Source of the DNA: Pseudomonas sp. Gutcm_11s
Lineage (GTDB): Bacteria > Pseudomonadota > Gammaproteobacteria > Pseudomonadales > Pseudomonadaceae
Direction of reading: 5' to 3'
NCBI RefSeq assembly: GCF_028649395.1
Contig: NZ_JAQSUW010000017.1
Coordinates: 1 to 64,000, forward strand
Length of the DNA: 64,000 nt
The translations under genes were made by a program, and so were the position numbers. A model generated the notes under the pieces. That model was given only the letters and a program-made list of their open reading frames with translations. It searched no databases and had not been told where the DNA came from. Shown here piece after piece: positions 26,452 to 34,995 of the stretch; within the stretch, counting starts at the first letter, position 1, and every line of letters starts with the position of its first letter.

Positions 26452-26814
26452 TCAGGCCAGGCGCTGCGGAGGCGCGCGCGGCGCAGCGTCGTGCGCAGTG
26501 ACGCTCGCAAGCACGATATGGGGCCGCATCGGCAGCGGCGCGTCGGCAACGAACCCCGCGCCGCCCTGCAGCACCGGCGCGGCTCCAGCCAGCGCCGGGC
26601 TGGACAGCAACAGGATGCAGTAACCGCACTGGGCCCAGGCAGGTACATCGTGCGCCGGCTGGTCGTGCCCGCCGTCGCCGCAGACCATCTCGCTCATCCA
26701 GCCCGGCGCCTGCGCGGCTGCCAGAGCCTGGGAGAACAGCGGCGCGGCCAGCAGCAGGAACATGGCCAGCAGGGCCAGGCACGCGGATCGCTGTAGATGG
26801 CGGGTCGAGGGCAA
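26452..26814 (-). CDS. DUF2946-family protein
   Basis: A 120-aa exported or membrane-anchored protein of the DUF2946 family: an N-terminal hydrophobic helix (about 12-32), then a Cys/His-rich middle (VCGDGGHDQPAHD and the family motif QCGYCILL), then a short C-terminal stretch. The start appears to be TTG 26814 and no good Shine-Dalgarno is seen, so the exact N terminus is uncertain. DUF2946 genes commonly sit beside metal-uptake genes, and here it precedes the PepSY-TM gene with a 54-base gap. A role in copper or iron handling is inferred. Confidence 0.75.
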   Translation of the reverse strand: MPSTRHLQRSACLALLAMFLLLAAPLFSQALAAAQAPGWMSEMVCGDGGHDQPAHDVPAWAQCGYCILLLSSPALAGAAPVLQGGAGFVADAPLPMRPHIVLASVTAHDAAPRAPPQRLA

Positions 26815-26873
26815 GGTCGGTATCCGGGGGCAGTGAACGGGGCGCCACTGCGCCCCGGCTGCAAGGATAGCCG

Positions 26874-28124
26874 CTACGACGCCGCTGGTGGGGTCCAGGG
26901 CAGGCAGCGCAGGCCCTGCTTGTCCGCCAGCGGGCCGGCGAAGCAGTAGGCCTGGCGCTTGGCATCCCAGCTCGCACGCTGGTCTGCCCGGTAGGGATTG
27001 TCGACCTCGGGCACGGCCTGGCCGAGGGCATTGAACAACACCAGCTTGGCGTCCAGGTCGTGCAGACGGGCCAGGTACTGGTTGAAGTCAGGCGTCGCTA
27101 CCTGGCCCAGGATCGCCCCCAGCGGGTTGCGCACGCGGCGCCACAGGCTCGGTTCGGCGCGCGCCGGCGACTGCAGGCTGCGCACGAAGGCTGCGGTGTC
27201 CAGCTGCGAAGCGTTCGCCACCCGCCGGTATGCCGGCAGGCTGTCGTTGACCGTCATCTGCGGCTTGTACAACCAGCGCAGCTGCCAGCGAAGCACGCCC
27301 AACTCGGAAGCAGTCTGCGGATTGTCCAGCAGCGTCATCAGCCCGAAGCCTACCAGGGCGAACTCGCGCTGCATGGCGCCCTGCAGGGAGCGCTCGGCCT
27401 CGCTCAGCGCGGGTTGCGCCGCGGGGCGCGGCAGCAGGCCGGCGTCATGCAGCACGGCGATGGCGTCCAGATCGGCAGCGAGCAAGCGCACCAGCATCAT
27501 CTTCAGGATCAGGTTGTCGGCCCGCCCCAGCCACTCGCGCAGCTGGCGCACGTCCTGTTGCAGCAACGCCAGGCCTGCAGCGCCGAGACCACCCTCGGCC
27601 AAGACCAGGGCCTGAGCGGCAAGCAGCCGGTTGGCACGGTCCAGGCTGGTGTAGTTGGCCAGTGGCTCGTCCATGCTCGGCTGGCTGAGGGTGCGGTAAT
27701 CGCTCTGGGCCAGCAGGTTCTCGTAGCGCTGCCGCAGTTCGGCATGGCGCGCCAGTAGACCGGCCAGCTGTGCGGGGTTGTCACGCAGCTGCTGCAAGCA
27801 TCCGGGCTCACCCAAAGCGCAGAGGCCGGCGGGCAGCTCGATACGCTCGGCGGCCGCGGCCGGCTGCAGCAGATCACTGAAGCCATGCTCGGCGCGCCAT
27901 TGCCGGTGCGCATCCAGCAGCTGACGCCCCGCGGCCTGCGGGTCCTGGCCGGCGGGCGCATCCAGCCCCAGCAACTGGTAGTAGGCGACACTCTCGGCGG
28001 CCGCTGGCGGAGCCTGCAGCCAGGCACGCGCGTCGGCCAGCAGCGGCTCATCGCGCAGCCATAGCCAGGCCAGCGCCGCCAGGAGCAGGAAGGAGACAAG
28101 GCTGATCCACTGCCATTTCTTCAT
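26874..28124 (-). CDS. Membrane-anchored protein of unknown function
   Basis: A 416-aa protein with one N-terminal membrane helix (residues 7-24, preceded by MKK) and a large, probably periplasmic, helical domain. Four cysteines are visible, two in LCALGEPGC and two near the C terminus (YCFAG, LRCLPW), and could form disulfides. No family was recognised. The start ATG 28124 has AGAGGACG upstream. It is divergent from the DUF3301 gene and followed by DUF2946/PepSY-TM on the same strand, 59 bases away. Confidence 0.7.
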   Translation of the reverse strand: MKKWQWISLVSFLLLAALAWLWLRDEPLLADARAWLQAPPAAAESVAYYQLLGLDAPAGQDPQAAGRQLLDAHRQWRAEHGFSDLLQPAAAAERIELPAGLCALGEPGCLQQLRDNPAQLAGLLARHAELRQRYENLLAQSDYRTLSQPSMDEPLANYTSLDRANRLLAAQALVLAEGGLGAAGLALLQQDVRQLREWLGRADNLILKMMLVRLLAADLDAIAVLHDAGLLPRPAAQPALSEAERSLQGAMQREFALVGFGLMTLLDNPQTASELGVLRWQLRWLYKPQMTVNDSLPAYRRVANASQLDTAAFVRSLQSPARAEPSLWRRVRNPLGAILGQVATPDFNQYLARLHDLDAKLVLFNALGQAVPEVDNPYRADQRASWDAKRQAYCFAGPLADKQGLRCLPWTPPAAS

Positions 28125-28238
28125 CGGGCAAACGTCCTCTGTTCGTCGTGAGCGGCGACCCTAACGGGATCGCGATCGCAGCTCAATCCCCTCCTCCACG
28201 GATAGGTTAAGCTTGGGCCTGTGACTGCCGGAGTTCCC

Positions 28239-28643
28239 ATGATCGACCTGTTCGATGTGCTGTTGCTGATGCTGTTCGCCACCGCTTGCGCCTGGTTGTG
28301 GCGCGGCCATGGCATTCGCGAGCGCGCCCTGGCGCTGGCCAAGCAGCATTGCGCCAAGCTCGATATCGAGCTGCTCGACGGCAACGTCGCCTTCCGCCGC
28401 CTGGCCATGACCCGCGACAGCCGCGGCCGGCGCCGTGTGGCGCGCATCTACGACTTCGAGTTCACCGTCACCGGCGAGCAGCGCCTGAGCGGCAGCATCA
28501 GCATGTACGGGCGCCAGCTGGGCAGCATCGAGCTGCAGGCCCACCCGTTCCAGGCGCCCATGCAGCACGACGACAAGGTGATCCAGCTGGATGACTGGCG
28601 GCGCAGCCACCCGCGCCCGGATGATCGCCGCCGCGTCGACTGA
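28239..28643 (+). CDS. DUF3301-family protein
   Basis: A 134-aa protein: one N-terminal membrane helix (residues 2-20) and a basic cytoplasmic domain with the family's CAKLDIELLDGNVAFRRL and RRRVARIYDFEFTVTGEQR, ending in a Lys/Arg/Asp-rich tail. DUF3301 proteins are common in gamma-proteobacteria and have no known role. The frame is open from GTG 28221; ATG 28239 with GGAG 7 bases before it is chosen. It is convergent with the DUF7079-like gene, one base apart. Confidence 0.8.
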   Translation: MIDLFDVLLLMLFATACAWLWRGHGIRERALALAKQHCAKLDIELLDGNVAFRRLAMTRDSRGRRRVARIYDFEFTVTGEQRLSGSISMYGRQLGSIELQAHPFQAPMQHDDKVIQLDDWRRSHPRPDDRRRVD

Positions 28644-28644
28644 G

Positions 28645-29010
28645 TCAGCCGCGCAGCTCCTCCATGCGCAGCAGCACCTGCTGCCACTCCGGCTCCGCCG
28701 CGTAGGTCATCGGCCTGCGCAACAGGCGGCAGCGCCAGCGATGCCAGCTCCGCCCGCGTAACTGCTGGAAGCGCCGGCAGCCGGCACTCAGCCAATGCGC
28801 ATCGAAGCCATCCCAGACACCCGCGGTCGTCCAGTGGTTGCCCCACAGCAGCGGCGCCACTTCTTCCAGATAGATACCCTGCAGCTCGTCGACGGACAGG
28901 CCGCTGGCCAGCAGCACGCGAGCGATATGACGGTGGTCGTGCTCGTCCAGCTGGTTGTCCAGCCACAGTTCGGACAGCGCCAGCCACACCTCCTCGCGGC
29001 TGGCGCTCAT
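28645..29010 (-). CDS. Small DUF7079-like protein
   Basis: A 121-aa Trp-rich protein (EVWLALSELWLDNQLDEHDH, then a SGLSVDELQGIYLEEVAPLL segment and WTTAGVWDGFDAHWL) that looks like the DUF7079 group of short cytoplasmic proteins. The frame extends to 29088, but that part overlaps the upstream hydrolase and has a different composition. The ATG at 29010 follows the hydrolase stop by one base (TGA-G-ATG), indicating translational coupling. Function is unknown. Confidence 0.7.
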   Translation of the reverse strand: MSASREEVWLALSELWLDNQLDEHDHRHIARVLLASGLSVDELQGIYLEEVAPLLWGNHWTTAGVWDGFDAHWLSAGCRRFQQLRGRSWHRWRCRLLRRPMTYAAEPEWQQVLLRMEELRG

Positions 29011-29011
29011 C

Positions 29012-29893
29012 TCAGACCTGCGCCAGGAGGAAGGCCTGCACCCGCTCGGCCGTGTCCTCGGGGTGCTCCTGCATGAAGCAGTGGCCACCCGGCACCTCGG
29101 CGATGCTCACCGCCGGATTGAGCCCGCTCAGGCGCTTGGCGGACTGGCCGACGAAGGGGTAGGTTTTGTCGCCGTAGAGCAGCAGGCTCGGCGTGCGGAT
29201 CTTGCCAAGCGACGGCCACAGGCGCTTGGGGAAGGAACTGAAGATATCCACCTCGCGGCTCGGCCGGCACTTCAACTCGACACCGCCGCCCTCCGCATCC
29301 TTCAACGCGTGGTCGACATAGGCCTGCAGCGCGGCATCGGTCCAGCCACGGAAGATGCCCTTGCCCTGCAGCAGCCCGAAGGCATTGTCCCGGTCCGGCC
29401 AGTGGCGCCGACGGCTGGCGGACTTCTTCGCCATCACGTTGCGGCGGTGCAGGCCGACCAGTTCGGACAGCGCCATCGCGCCGATCATCGACTTGCTGAA
29501 GAGCACCGGGTCGAGCAGCGCCGCACGGCGGAACAGGTGCGGCTCGCGCGCCAGGATCAGGCTGGTCAGCACCCCGCCGAAACTGTGGCCCAGCGCGTAG
29601 CGCGGCACCTCGCCGAAGATCCCGCGCCCGGCCGCGAAGGCCTCCACCGCCAGCTCGGCGCTGCGGTTCCAGCCGTGGAAGCGGCCGCCGTGCTCGGTAT
29701 CACCATGGCCCTGGGCATCACACAGCCACAGGTCGAAGTACTCGGCCAGGGGCGCCAGCAACGGCTCATAGGTACGCCCGCAGAAGCCGTTGCCGTGCAG
29801 GAAGTGCAGCAGCGGCTTGCCGCTCGGCGCGGTATGCCAGCCAGTCAGGGTGAAGCCGGCGGAGGTGGGGTGGGACCAGGGAAGCAGGTGCAT
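29012..29893 (-). CDS. Alpha/beta-fold hydrolase
   Basis: A 293-aa alpha/beta hydrolase. Elements present: oxyanion motif LHFLHGNGFCG, nucleophile elbow LGHSFGGV, acid in LLLYGDKTYPFV, and the histidine in PGGHCFMQEHP. A longer open frame runs through to 30781, but its upstream part is the shadow of the second hydrolase. ATG 29893 (MHLLPWSHP) gives the normal family start. It is coupled to the small DUF7079-like gene. The substrate is not known. Confidence 0.85.
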   Translation of the reverse strand: MHLLPWSHPTSAGFTLTGWHTAPSGKPLLHFLHGNGFCGRTYEPLLAPLAEYFDLWLCDAQGHGDTEHGGRFHGWNRSAELAVEAFAAGRGIFGEVPRYALGHSFGGVLTSLILAREPHLFRRAALLDPVLFSKSMIGAMALSELVGLHRRNVMAKKSASRRRHWPDRDNAFGLLQGKGIFRGWTDAALQAYVDHALKDAEGGGVELKCRPSREVDIFSSFPKRLWPSLGKIRTPSLLLYGDKTYPFVGQSAKRLSGLNPAVSIAEVPGGHCFMQEHPEDTAERVQAFLLAQV

Positions 29894-29949
29894 GGGAAAA
29901 GGCGCCGCAGCGGAAACTGCGGCCAGTGTAACGACGCACCGCGAGAGAG

Positions 29950-30750
29950 TCAGGCCGACAAAGGTGCCGAATGTTCGGCGATAAAGGCCTGCAGTAGCTG
30001 GTTCAGCCGCTCCGGCTGGTCCAGCGGAGTGGCGTGGCCGGAGTCCTCGATCACCTCCAGGCGGGCGTCGCTCAGCTGGTCCAGGTAGGCGCGCTTGTAC
30101 TCCAGCGGGGTGTAGTCGCGATCGCCGCTGACCACCAGCAGGGGCACGTTCGCCTCGCCGGACCTGGGCAGGGACGACCAGCCGGGAATGGCGCGCATGG
30201 CATGCAGGTAGGAGGTAGGGTCGTTGCTGGCAATGCGCTCGGCCACCCGCTCGCGCAGCGCCTGTTGCTCGGGTTTGGGGAATAGCTTGCCGGCCAGCAT
30301 CCCGGCCAGTGCCGGCAGGCCCAGCAGGCGCACCAGGCCCAGGCGCAGCCAGACCTGGCCACGCACCTTCCAGGTATCGACCGGGAAGCTCGGCGCGCTG
30401 TTGACCACCACGGCCGCGCGCACCAGCTGCGGCTGGTCCGCCAGCAGCTGGAAGGTGAGCATGCCGCCCATGGAGATGCCCACCAGGATGCACGGCTCGA
30501 GTCGCAGGGTACGGATGAAATCGGCCACGTCCTCGGCCAGCTCGGCCATGCTTACCGGGGCGCGCAAGGGTTCGCTCTGGCCATGGCCGCGCACGTCCAT
30601 GGCGATTACCTCGCAATGCGCGGCCAGATGCTCGATCTGCGGCTGCCAGTCGAGCAGTGACGAGCCCAGACCATGCAGCAGCAAAACAGGACGACCCTGG
30701 CCCCGGCGAACATAGGCGAAGCGGCCACTGGCCAAGTTCAGATATTCCAT
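29950..30750 (-). CDS. Alpha/beta-fold hydrolase
   Basis: A 266-aa alpha/beta hydrolase with LLLHGLGSSLLDWQPQ (oxyanion), MDVRGHGQS, the nucleophile VGISMGGML, acid in VVSGDRDYTPLE, and catalytic histidine in DSGHATPLDQPE. It resembles epoxide-hydrolase and lactonase-like members. The frame reaches 30804, but ATG 30750 (MEYLNLASGRFAYVRRG) gives the typical N terminus. It is divergent from the TetR gene, with the palindrome at 30845 between them, and may be part of that regulon. Confidence 0.85.
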   Translation of the reverse strand: MEYLNLASGRFAYVRRGQGRPVLLLHGLGSSLLDWQPQIEHLAAHCEVIAMDVRGHGQSEPLRAPVSMAELAEDVADFIRTLRLEPCILVGISMGGMLTFQLLADQPQLVRAAVVVNSAPSFPVDTWKVRGQVWLRLGLVRLLGLPALAGMLAGKLFPKPEQQALRERVAERIASNDPTSYLHAMRAIPGWSSLPRSGEANVPLLVVSGDRDYTPLEYKRAYLDQLSDARLEVIEDSGHATPLDQPERLNQLLQAFIAEHSAPLSA

Positions 30751-30844
30751 CAAAGTTCTTCCATTCAATATTAAATGGCAATACATCGCCGTCACCGATG
30801 ACAACTTATGACCACTAATAAAGTTGCTCGACAGGATAACTTTT

Positions 30845-30860
30845 CAATAAAACTTTATTG
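30845..30860. promoter_or_regulatory. Palindromic operator in the hydrolase/TetR divergent region
   Basis: CAATAAA-AC-TTTATTG is a perfect 7+2+7 inverted repeat. It lies 14 bases before the -35 of the TetR promoter. Related AACTTTAT-type half sites occur at 30803, 30817 (AATAAAGTT) and 30838. This is the expected place for a TetR self-operator. Confidence 0.55.
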
Positions 30861-30873
30861 CCTGCCTTGTTAT

Positions 30874-30902
30874 TTGCCTTGCTCTGGCAAACCCCCTAGA
30901 AT
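30874..30902 (+). promoter_or_regulatory. Sigma-70 promoter for the TetR gene
   Basis: TTGCCT at 30874-30879 and TAGAAT at 30897-30902 are separated by 17 bases. The start would be near 30909, about 20 bases before the ATG. Confidence 0.6.
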
Positions 30903-30929
30903 CGCCACGATCCGATTCGAGAACTGATC

Positions 30930-31550
30930 ATGTACAACATTGCCAGCCCCACCCAGGCACGTAGCAAGAAGGCTCTGGAGCGCTTCCTGAACGCCGCTGC
31001 CGAATTGCTGGCCAGCAACCAGTTCGAAGAAACCGGCATTTCGCAGATCGCCCAGCTTTCCGAATCCTCGGTCGGCACCTTCTACCGCCTGCTCGGCGAC
31101 AAGGACGTCCTGCTGTATGCCGTGCATGAGCGCTTCGTCGAGCAGAGCCGTACCGCCGTAGACGCCCTGCTGGACGACCTGGCGCGTGACGCGCTGCCGC
31201 TGGACGCCCAGGTGGAGGCCTTCATCCACGGCGTGGTGCGCCTGTTCGAAGGCAGTGAAGGCCTGTTGCGCGCCCTGATCCGGCGCAGCTCGATGGACCC
31301 GCAGTTCCGCCAGCGCTTCCACCAGCTCAACGCCTACATCGGTCAGGCCTTCGGGCGCATCGTGTTGAACCACCGCAGCCATCTGCACCACCCCTGCCCG
31401 GAGCAGGCCGCCGATCTCAGCGCCCATATGCTGCTCTCCGGTTTGAACTACTTCACCATGGTCGGCAGTCTCGGCGCGACGCCTCGGGAAGTTCTGCCTG
31501 CAGAACTTTCCCGAATGATCTGCCACTACCTGCAAGTTAGCCAAAGTTAG
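30930..31550 (+). CDS. TetR-family transcriptional regulator
   Basis: A 206-aa repressor. The HTH lies at residues 12-55 (ALERFLNAAAELLASNQFEE, then TGISQIAQLSESSVGTFYRL), with the typical SVGTFYRLLGDKDVLL. The C-terminal ligand domain is helical. It lies between two hydrolases on one side and the DUF1329/DUF1302 pair and PHA depolymerase on the other. A palindrome fits autoregulation. A role in controlling lipid or polyester use is inferred from neighbours only. Confidence 0.9.
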   Translation: MYNIASPTQARSKKALERFLNAAAELLASNQFEETGISQIAQLSESSVGTFYRLLGDKDVLLYAVHERFVEQSRTAVDALLDDLARDALPLDAQVEAFIHGVVRLFEGSEGLLRALIRRSSMDPQFRQRFHQLNAYIGQAFGRIVLNHRSHLHHPCPEQAADLSAHMLLSGLNYFTMVGSLGATPREVLPAELSRMICHYLQVSQS

Positions 31551-31572
31551 ACGGCTTATATAACAACCCAAC

Positions 31573-32925
31573 TTAGCGACGGCTGTCACGGCGTAATTGT
31601 GCCGGCGTGAAGTCGGTCGGTTTCAGTGCAATATCGAACTGATCCGCCGGCTCTTCGTTGGACAATATGCCGATCACATAGCGGCCACCGATCAGGTCAT
31701 ATACCGCATCGCCTTTGGTCCAGATCAGCGGCTGGTCGTACATGTTGAGGGTGTACGACTCGCCGAGGCGCCAGAGGTTGTCGCGGTTGTCGTAGTGGTC
31801 GACCACCAGGATCTGGTAGCTGTCCTCGTCGAAGTACAGATCGCGCTGCTTGTACTGGTGGCGCTGACCGGCCTTGAGGGTGGCGCGCACGTGCCAGACG
31901 CGGTGCAGCTCGTAGCGCAGCAGGTCCGGATTGACGTGGCCGGGTTTGACGATATCGCTGTACTTGTTGGTCTTCGCCGCGAAGCGGTAGCTGTTGTAGG
32001 GCACGTACAGCTCCTCCTTGCCCACCAGCTGCCAGTCGTACTTGTCCGGGGCGCCGGAGAACATGTCGAAGTTGTCGGTGGTACGCATGCCTTCGGAGGC
32101 GGTGCCGGGCGAGTCGTAGGCCACGTTCGGCGTGCGCCGCACACGGCGCTGGCCGGAGGCATAGAGCCAGGCCAGGCGCGGCTCCTTGACCTGGTTGACG
32201 GTCTCGTGGACCAGCAGCTCGGTACCCGCCAGGCGCGCCGGCGCCAGCACCGACTGGCGGAAGTAGAACAGCACGTTGCCGTTGTCCTTGCTGGCGTTGC
32301 CGGCATCCTGGTTGAACAGGAACAGGTCTTCGATCTGGGTCATGAAGTAGTTGCCGCTGGCATGCGGCACGGCCTGGGCGTAGTAGCGCTTGACGCTGTC
32401 GCCGCGGTAGCGGACCAGGTGGTTCCACAGCACTTCCAGCGCCGACTGCGGGATCGGGAACGGCGTGGCCAGCTTGAAGTCGGCGATGCCGTTACCGTTC
32501 TCGATCAGCTTGGCCGTGGCGGCGTTGCCCTTGATCGCGCTGTACACCTTGTCCGGGTAGGAGGCCGAGCGGCGGCTGGGGTAAACGTTGAGCTTCCAGC
32601 TGTTCGCATAGCGCTTGAGCATGGCCACCTGGCCGGGGCTGAGGTGCTCGCGGTACTGCTCGACGTTGGCGGCGGTGATGCTGAACAGCGGCTGGTCGGC
32701 GGCGAAGGGGTCCTTGTAGCCGAGCTTGGAGTCGAACGCCGCGGCGTCACGCGGCAGGCCGCCATCCCACGCGGGGATGGTGCCGGCGGCGTTGCCGGCC
32801 TTCTCGGCTCCCAGGGGCGTCAGGTCCTGGCCCAGGCGGGCAACCTGATCGGCATCCACCTCGGCCATGGCCAGTGGCGCAGCCACGAGGGCGGCGGCCA
32901 GCAGGGTAATTCTCAGACGATGCAT
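31573..32925 (-). CDS. DUF1329-family periplasmic/outer-membrane-associated protein
   Basis: A 450-aa exported protein: signal peptide 1-21 (LLAAALVAAPLAMA), then the DUF1329 domain, which is related to LolA/LolB-type lipoprotein-binding folds. Family stretches include LGQDLTPLGAEKAGNAAGTI, NVYPSRRSASYPDKVYSAI, and the closing LYFDEDSYQILVVDHYDNRD. It is the second gene behind the DUF1302 gene, 11 bases apart. DUF1329/DUF1302 pairs are common in Pseudomonas beside lipid and sterol catabolism genes and are thought to move hydrophobic molecules across the envelope. Confidence 0.9.
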   Translation of the reverse strand: MHRLRITLLAAALVAAPLAMAEVDADQVARLGQDLTPLGAEKAGNAAGTIPAWDGGLPRDAAAFDSKLGYKDPFAADQPLFSITAANVEQYREHLSPGQVAMLKRYANSWKLNVYPSRRSASYPDKVYSAIKGNAATAKLIENGNGIADFKLATPFPIPQSALEVLWNHLVRYRGDSVKRYYAQAVPHASGNYFMTQIEDLFLFNQDAGNASKDNGNVLFYFRQSVLAPARLAGTELLVHETVNQVKEPRLAWLYASGQRRVRRTPNVAYDSPGTASEGMRTTDNFDMFSGAPDKYDWQLVGKEELYVPYNSYRFAAKTNKYSDIVKPGHVNPDLLRYELHRVWHVRATLKAGQRHQYKQRDLYFDEDSYQILVVDHYDNRDNLWRLGESYTLNMYDQPLIWTKGDAVYDLIGGRYVIGILSNEEPADQFDIALKPTDFTPAQLRRDSRR

Positions 32926-32936
32926 GGCGTTCCCTC

Positions 32937-34697
32937 TCAGAAGCTGTATTTGACGTTGAAGGTCAGGTAGTCGCGGTCGGTGCGCTTGTTCGACAGACCG
33001 CCACCGCTGTAACCGACATATTTGGCGCCCACGGTCAGCGACTCCTGGTAGATCGCATCCAGGCCCACCGACCAGCTCTGCGCCTCCTCGTCCAGGCCGT
33101 TGGTGAGCTGGGGCGCCACACCGTTGATGCTGTACTGGTAGCTGACGCTGGGCACCAGGTTCACCAGGTTGAACACGTTGCTGTAGGTCAGGCTCATGCT
33201 GGCCTGGGCGCCATAGGCGCTGCTGGTCGCCTCGTAGTAGTCGACGTCCGACTCCAGGCCCTGCACGCGGCTGGCCACCAGCTCGGAGAACAGGGTCGCC
33301 GAGTCCGCGCCGAGCACGCTGGTGAAGTTGTAGATGGCGGCCAGCGAGGCCTGGTACATGTCCTTCTCGCGGTAACCATCGAGGTGAGTGCCAGCCGGCA
33401 GCCCCTGCGGATTGAGCAGCGCGATGGGCAGGTACTCGTTGAGGCCGAGAGCGATCGGCGTGTCCGGCCGGTAGCTCAGTTCGCCAGCCAGGGACAGGCC
33501 GTTGAAGATGCTCTCGCCACCGATCGAGGTGTTGAAGCTGATGCCGAACAGGTCGCGCTTCTCCAGGTACTCGGCGTAGTAGCGCGAGCTGCTGGCGTTG
33601 GGCAGCGCACCGACCACCGGCAGCACCAGCGGCTCGCCGACGGTCAGGCCGATCATCGGCACCTGCATGCTGTAGCGCAGGTAGTAGAAGCCCAGTTCGG
33701 TGTCGTTCAGCTCCGGCACGAACCAGCGCAGGGCCAGGCCGTACTGGGCCGAGTCGTCGGCGTCGATATCCTGGGCGCGCGGGATAAAGGTGGTGGGGAC
33801 ATAGGCACGCAGCAGGTCGTTGACCAGGCCGGGCGGCAGACTGTTGGCCCAGGCCTGGGCGGCCGCCGGGCTGTCGAAGGCCATGGCCTGGCCGGCGAGA
33901 CCGGTGACCTGTTCCTGCAGCGGCGAGGCAGACAGGTAGTCGCAGTCCTCACCGAGCGGGTCGAGGGTCGAGAAGTAGGTGCCGCAGGGGTCGATCTTCG
34001 AGGCTTCCCAGGCCTTGCCCGGCTGCCAGTAGCCCTCGACGGAGAGGTTGTCACGCAGCTCGTAGGAGCCGTAGATCATGAAGGTCGGCAGGTAGGCCTC
34101 CTTGATCTCCGAACCGGGCGCGCGCAGGGCGTTGATGTCCACCGGGTTGGTCGCGCCGATGCCGTTCTGATAGAACAGCCCCTCGCCCCAGTTGATCACC
34201 TGGCGGCCGAGGCGGGCATTGAGGTCGCGGTCATTGACCGTCCAGCTGCCATAGACGAAGGCGTCGAGCAGGTCGATGCTGGACCCCGCTTCCTCGAGGC
34301 CGCCGTCGCTGATCTCGCGATGCCGGCGCGAGTCGTCTTCCAGTTCGAAGTCGTAGAAGGCGCGTCCGCGGATGAACACGCCATGGCGCTCTTGGTAGCG
34401 CAGGTCCATCTCCGAGACGACCTTGGCCATCTGCGAGAACAGGTCGCCCTTGCGGAAGTTCAGGTTGCCGTCGTCGGAGTTGATCAGCCCCGAGTTGCTA
34501 CCGCTGCCGCCATTGGCGCGGGCGATCAGCTTGTCGTCCTGCCCCTCCATGCGGTAGCTGACACCGTAGGAGATGGTGGTGTCGAGCGAGGTGGTCCAGT
34601 CTCCCGAGCGCACCTGAAATGCCTGTGCTACCCCGATGGGTAGCGCGCCGAGCAGTGCCAGGCCGGCGACCGCCAGGCCCCTTCCTTGATACATCAC
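32937..34697 (-). CDS. DUF1302-family outer-membrane protein
   Basis: A 586-aa protein with a signal peptide (to about residue 26, LPIGVAQAFQ) and a DUF1302 beta-barrel (alternating aromatic strands throughout, ending in a terminal phenylalanine, YLTFNVKYSF, as outer-membrane barrels do). Conserved stretches include GDWTTSLDTTISYGVSYRM, GRQVINWGEGLFYQNGIG, and ELSYRPDTPIALG. First gene of the operon with DUF1329. It is divergent from the PHA depolymerase gene, and the 298-base region between them holds an 11-base sequence present twice. Confidence 0.9.
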   Translation of the reverse strand: MMYQGRGLAVAGLALLGALPIGVAQAFQVRSGDWTTSLDTTISYGVSYRMEGQDDKLIARANGGSGSNSGLINSDDGNLNFRKGDLFSQMAKVVSEMDLRYQERHGVFIRGRAFYDFELEDDSRRHREISDGGLEEAGSSIDLLDAFVYGSWTVNDRDLNARLGRQVINWGEGLFYQNGIGATNPVDINALRAPGSEIKEAYLPTFMIYGSYELRDNLSVEGYWQPGKAWEASKIDPCGTYFSTLDPLGEDCDYLSASPLQEQVTGLAGQAMAFDSPAAAQAWANSLPPGLVNDLLRAYVPTTFIPRAQDIDADDSAQYGLALRWFVPELNDTELGFYYLRYSMQVPMIGLTVGEPLVLPVVGALPNASSSRYYAEYLEKRDLFGISFNTSIGGESIFNGLSLAGELSYRPDTPIALGLNEYLPIALLNPQGLPAGTHLDGYREKDMYQASLAAIYNFTSVLGADSATLFSELVASRVQGLESDVDYYEATSSAYGAQASMSLTYSNVFNLVNLVPSVSYQYSINGVAPQLTNGLDEEAQSWSVGLDAIYQESLTVGAKYVGYSGGGLSNKRTDRDYLTFNVKYSF

Positions 34698-34995
34698 GAT
34701 GACCTCCAGCTGTTGTTTTTATCGGAATCGGAACATCGGTTCCGAAACAATGTAGATTCCGCCGCACCAGCTGGCAAGCCCCAGCACGCATATTTTTTCG
34801 ATAGCGGGTCGTCACGATCGGCGTCCAGCCTGATCGCATGTTTTATCGATGGCCACGCAGGCGCTCTAGCCTGGGAGATTGCACCTGCAGCCCGCTCGAT
34901 GCCGCGCCATCCGTGGCCTTCACCCACTTGACGGAATCGGAATTCCTGTTTCTATTTGAATGGCAACGCCCACAATAACAACGGAGATCACCTCC
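34698..34995. promoter_or_regulatory. Divergent control region, DUF1302 operon / phaZ
   Basis: This 298-base gap contains no gene. CGGAATCGGAA occurs at 34723-34733 and again at 34932-34942. The first copy overlaps the inverted repeat TCGGAAC-ATCG-GTTCCGA (34728-34745), and the second overlaps GGAATTCC (34939-34946). One copy faces each divergent gene, so a shared regulator is plausible. No strong sigma-70 promoter was seen; TTGACG at 34928 has poor spacing to a -10. Confidence 0.45.

Noticed and set aside
29894..30781. N-terminal extension of the hydrolase at 29012-29893
   Set aside because: The open frame runs on upstream but that part is the shadow of the second hydrolase; the real start is ATG 29893.
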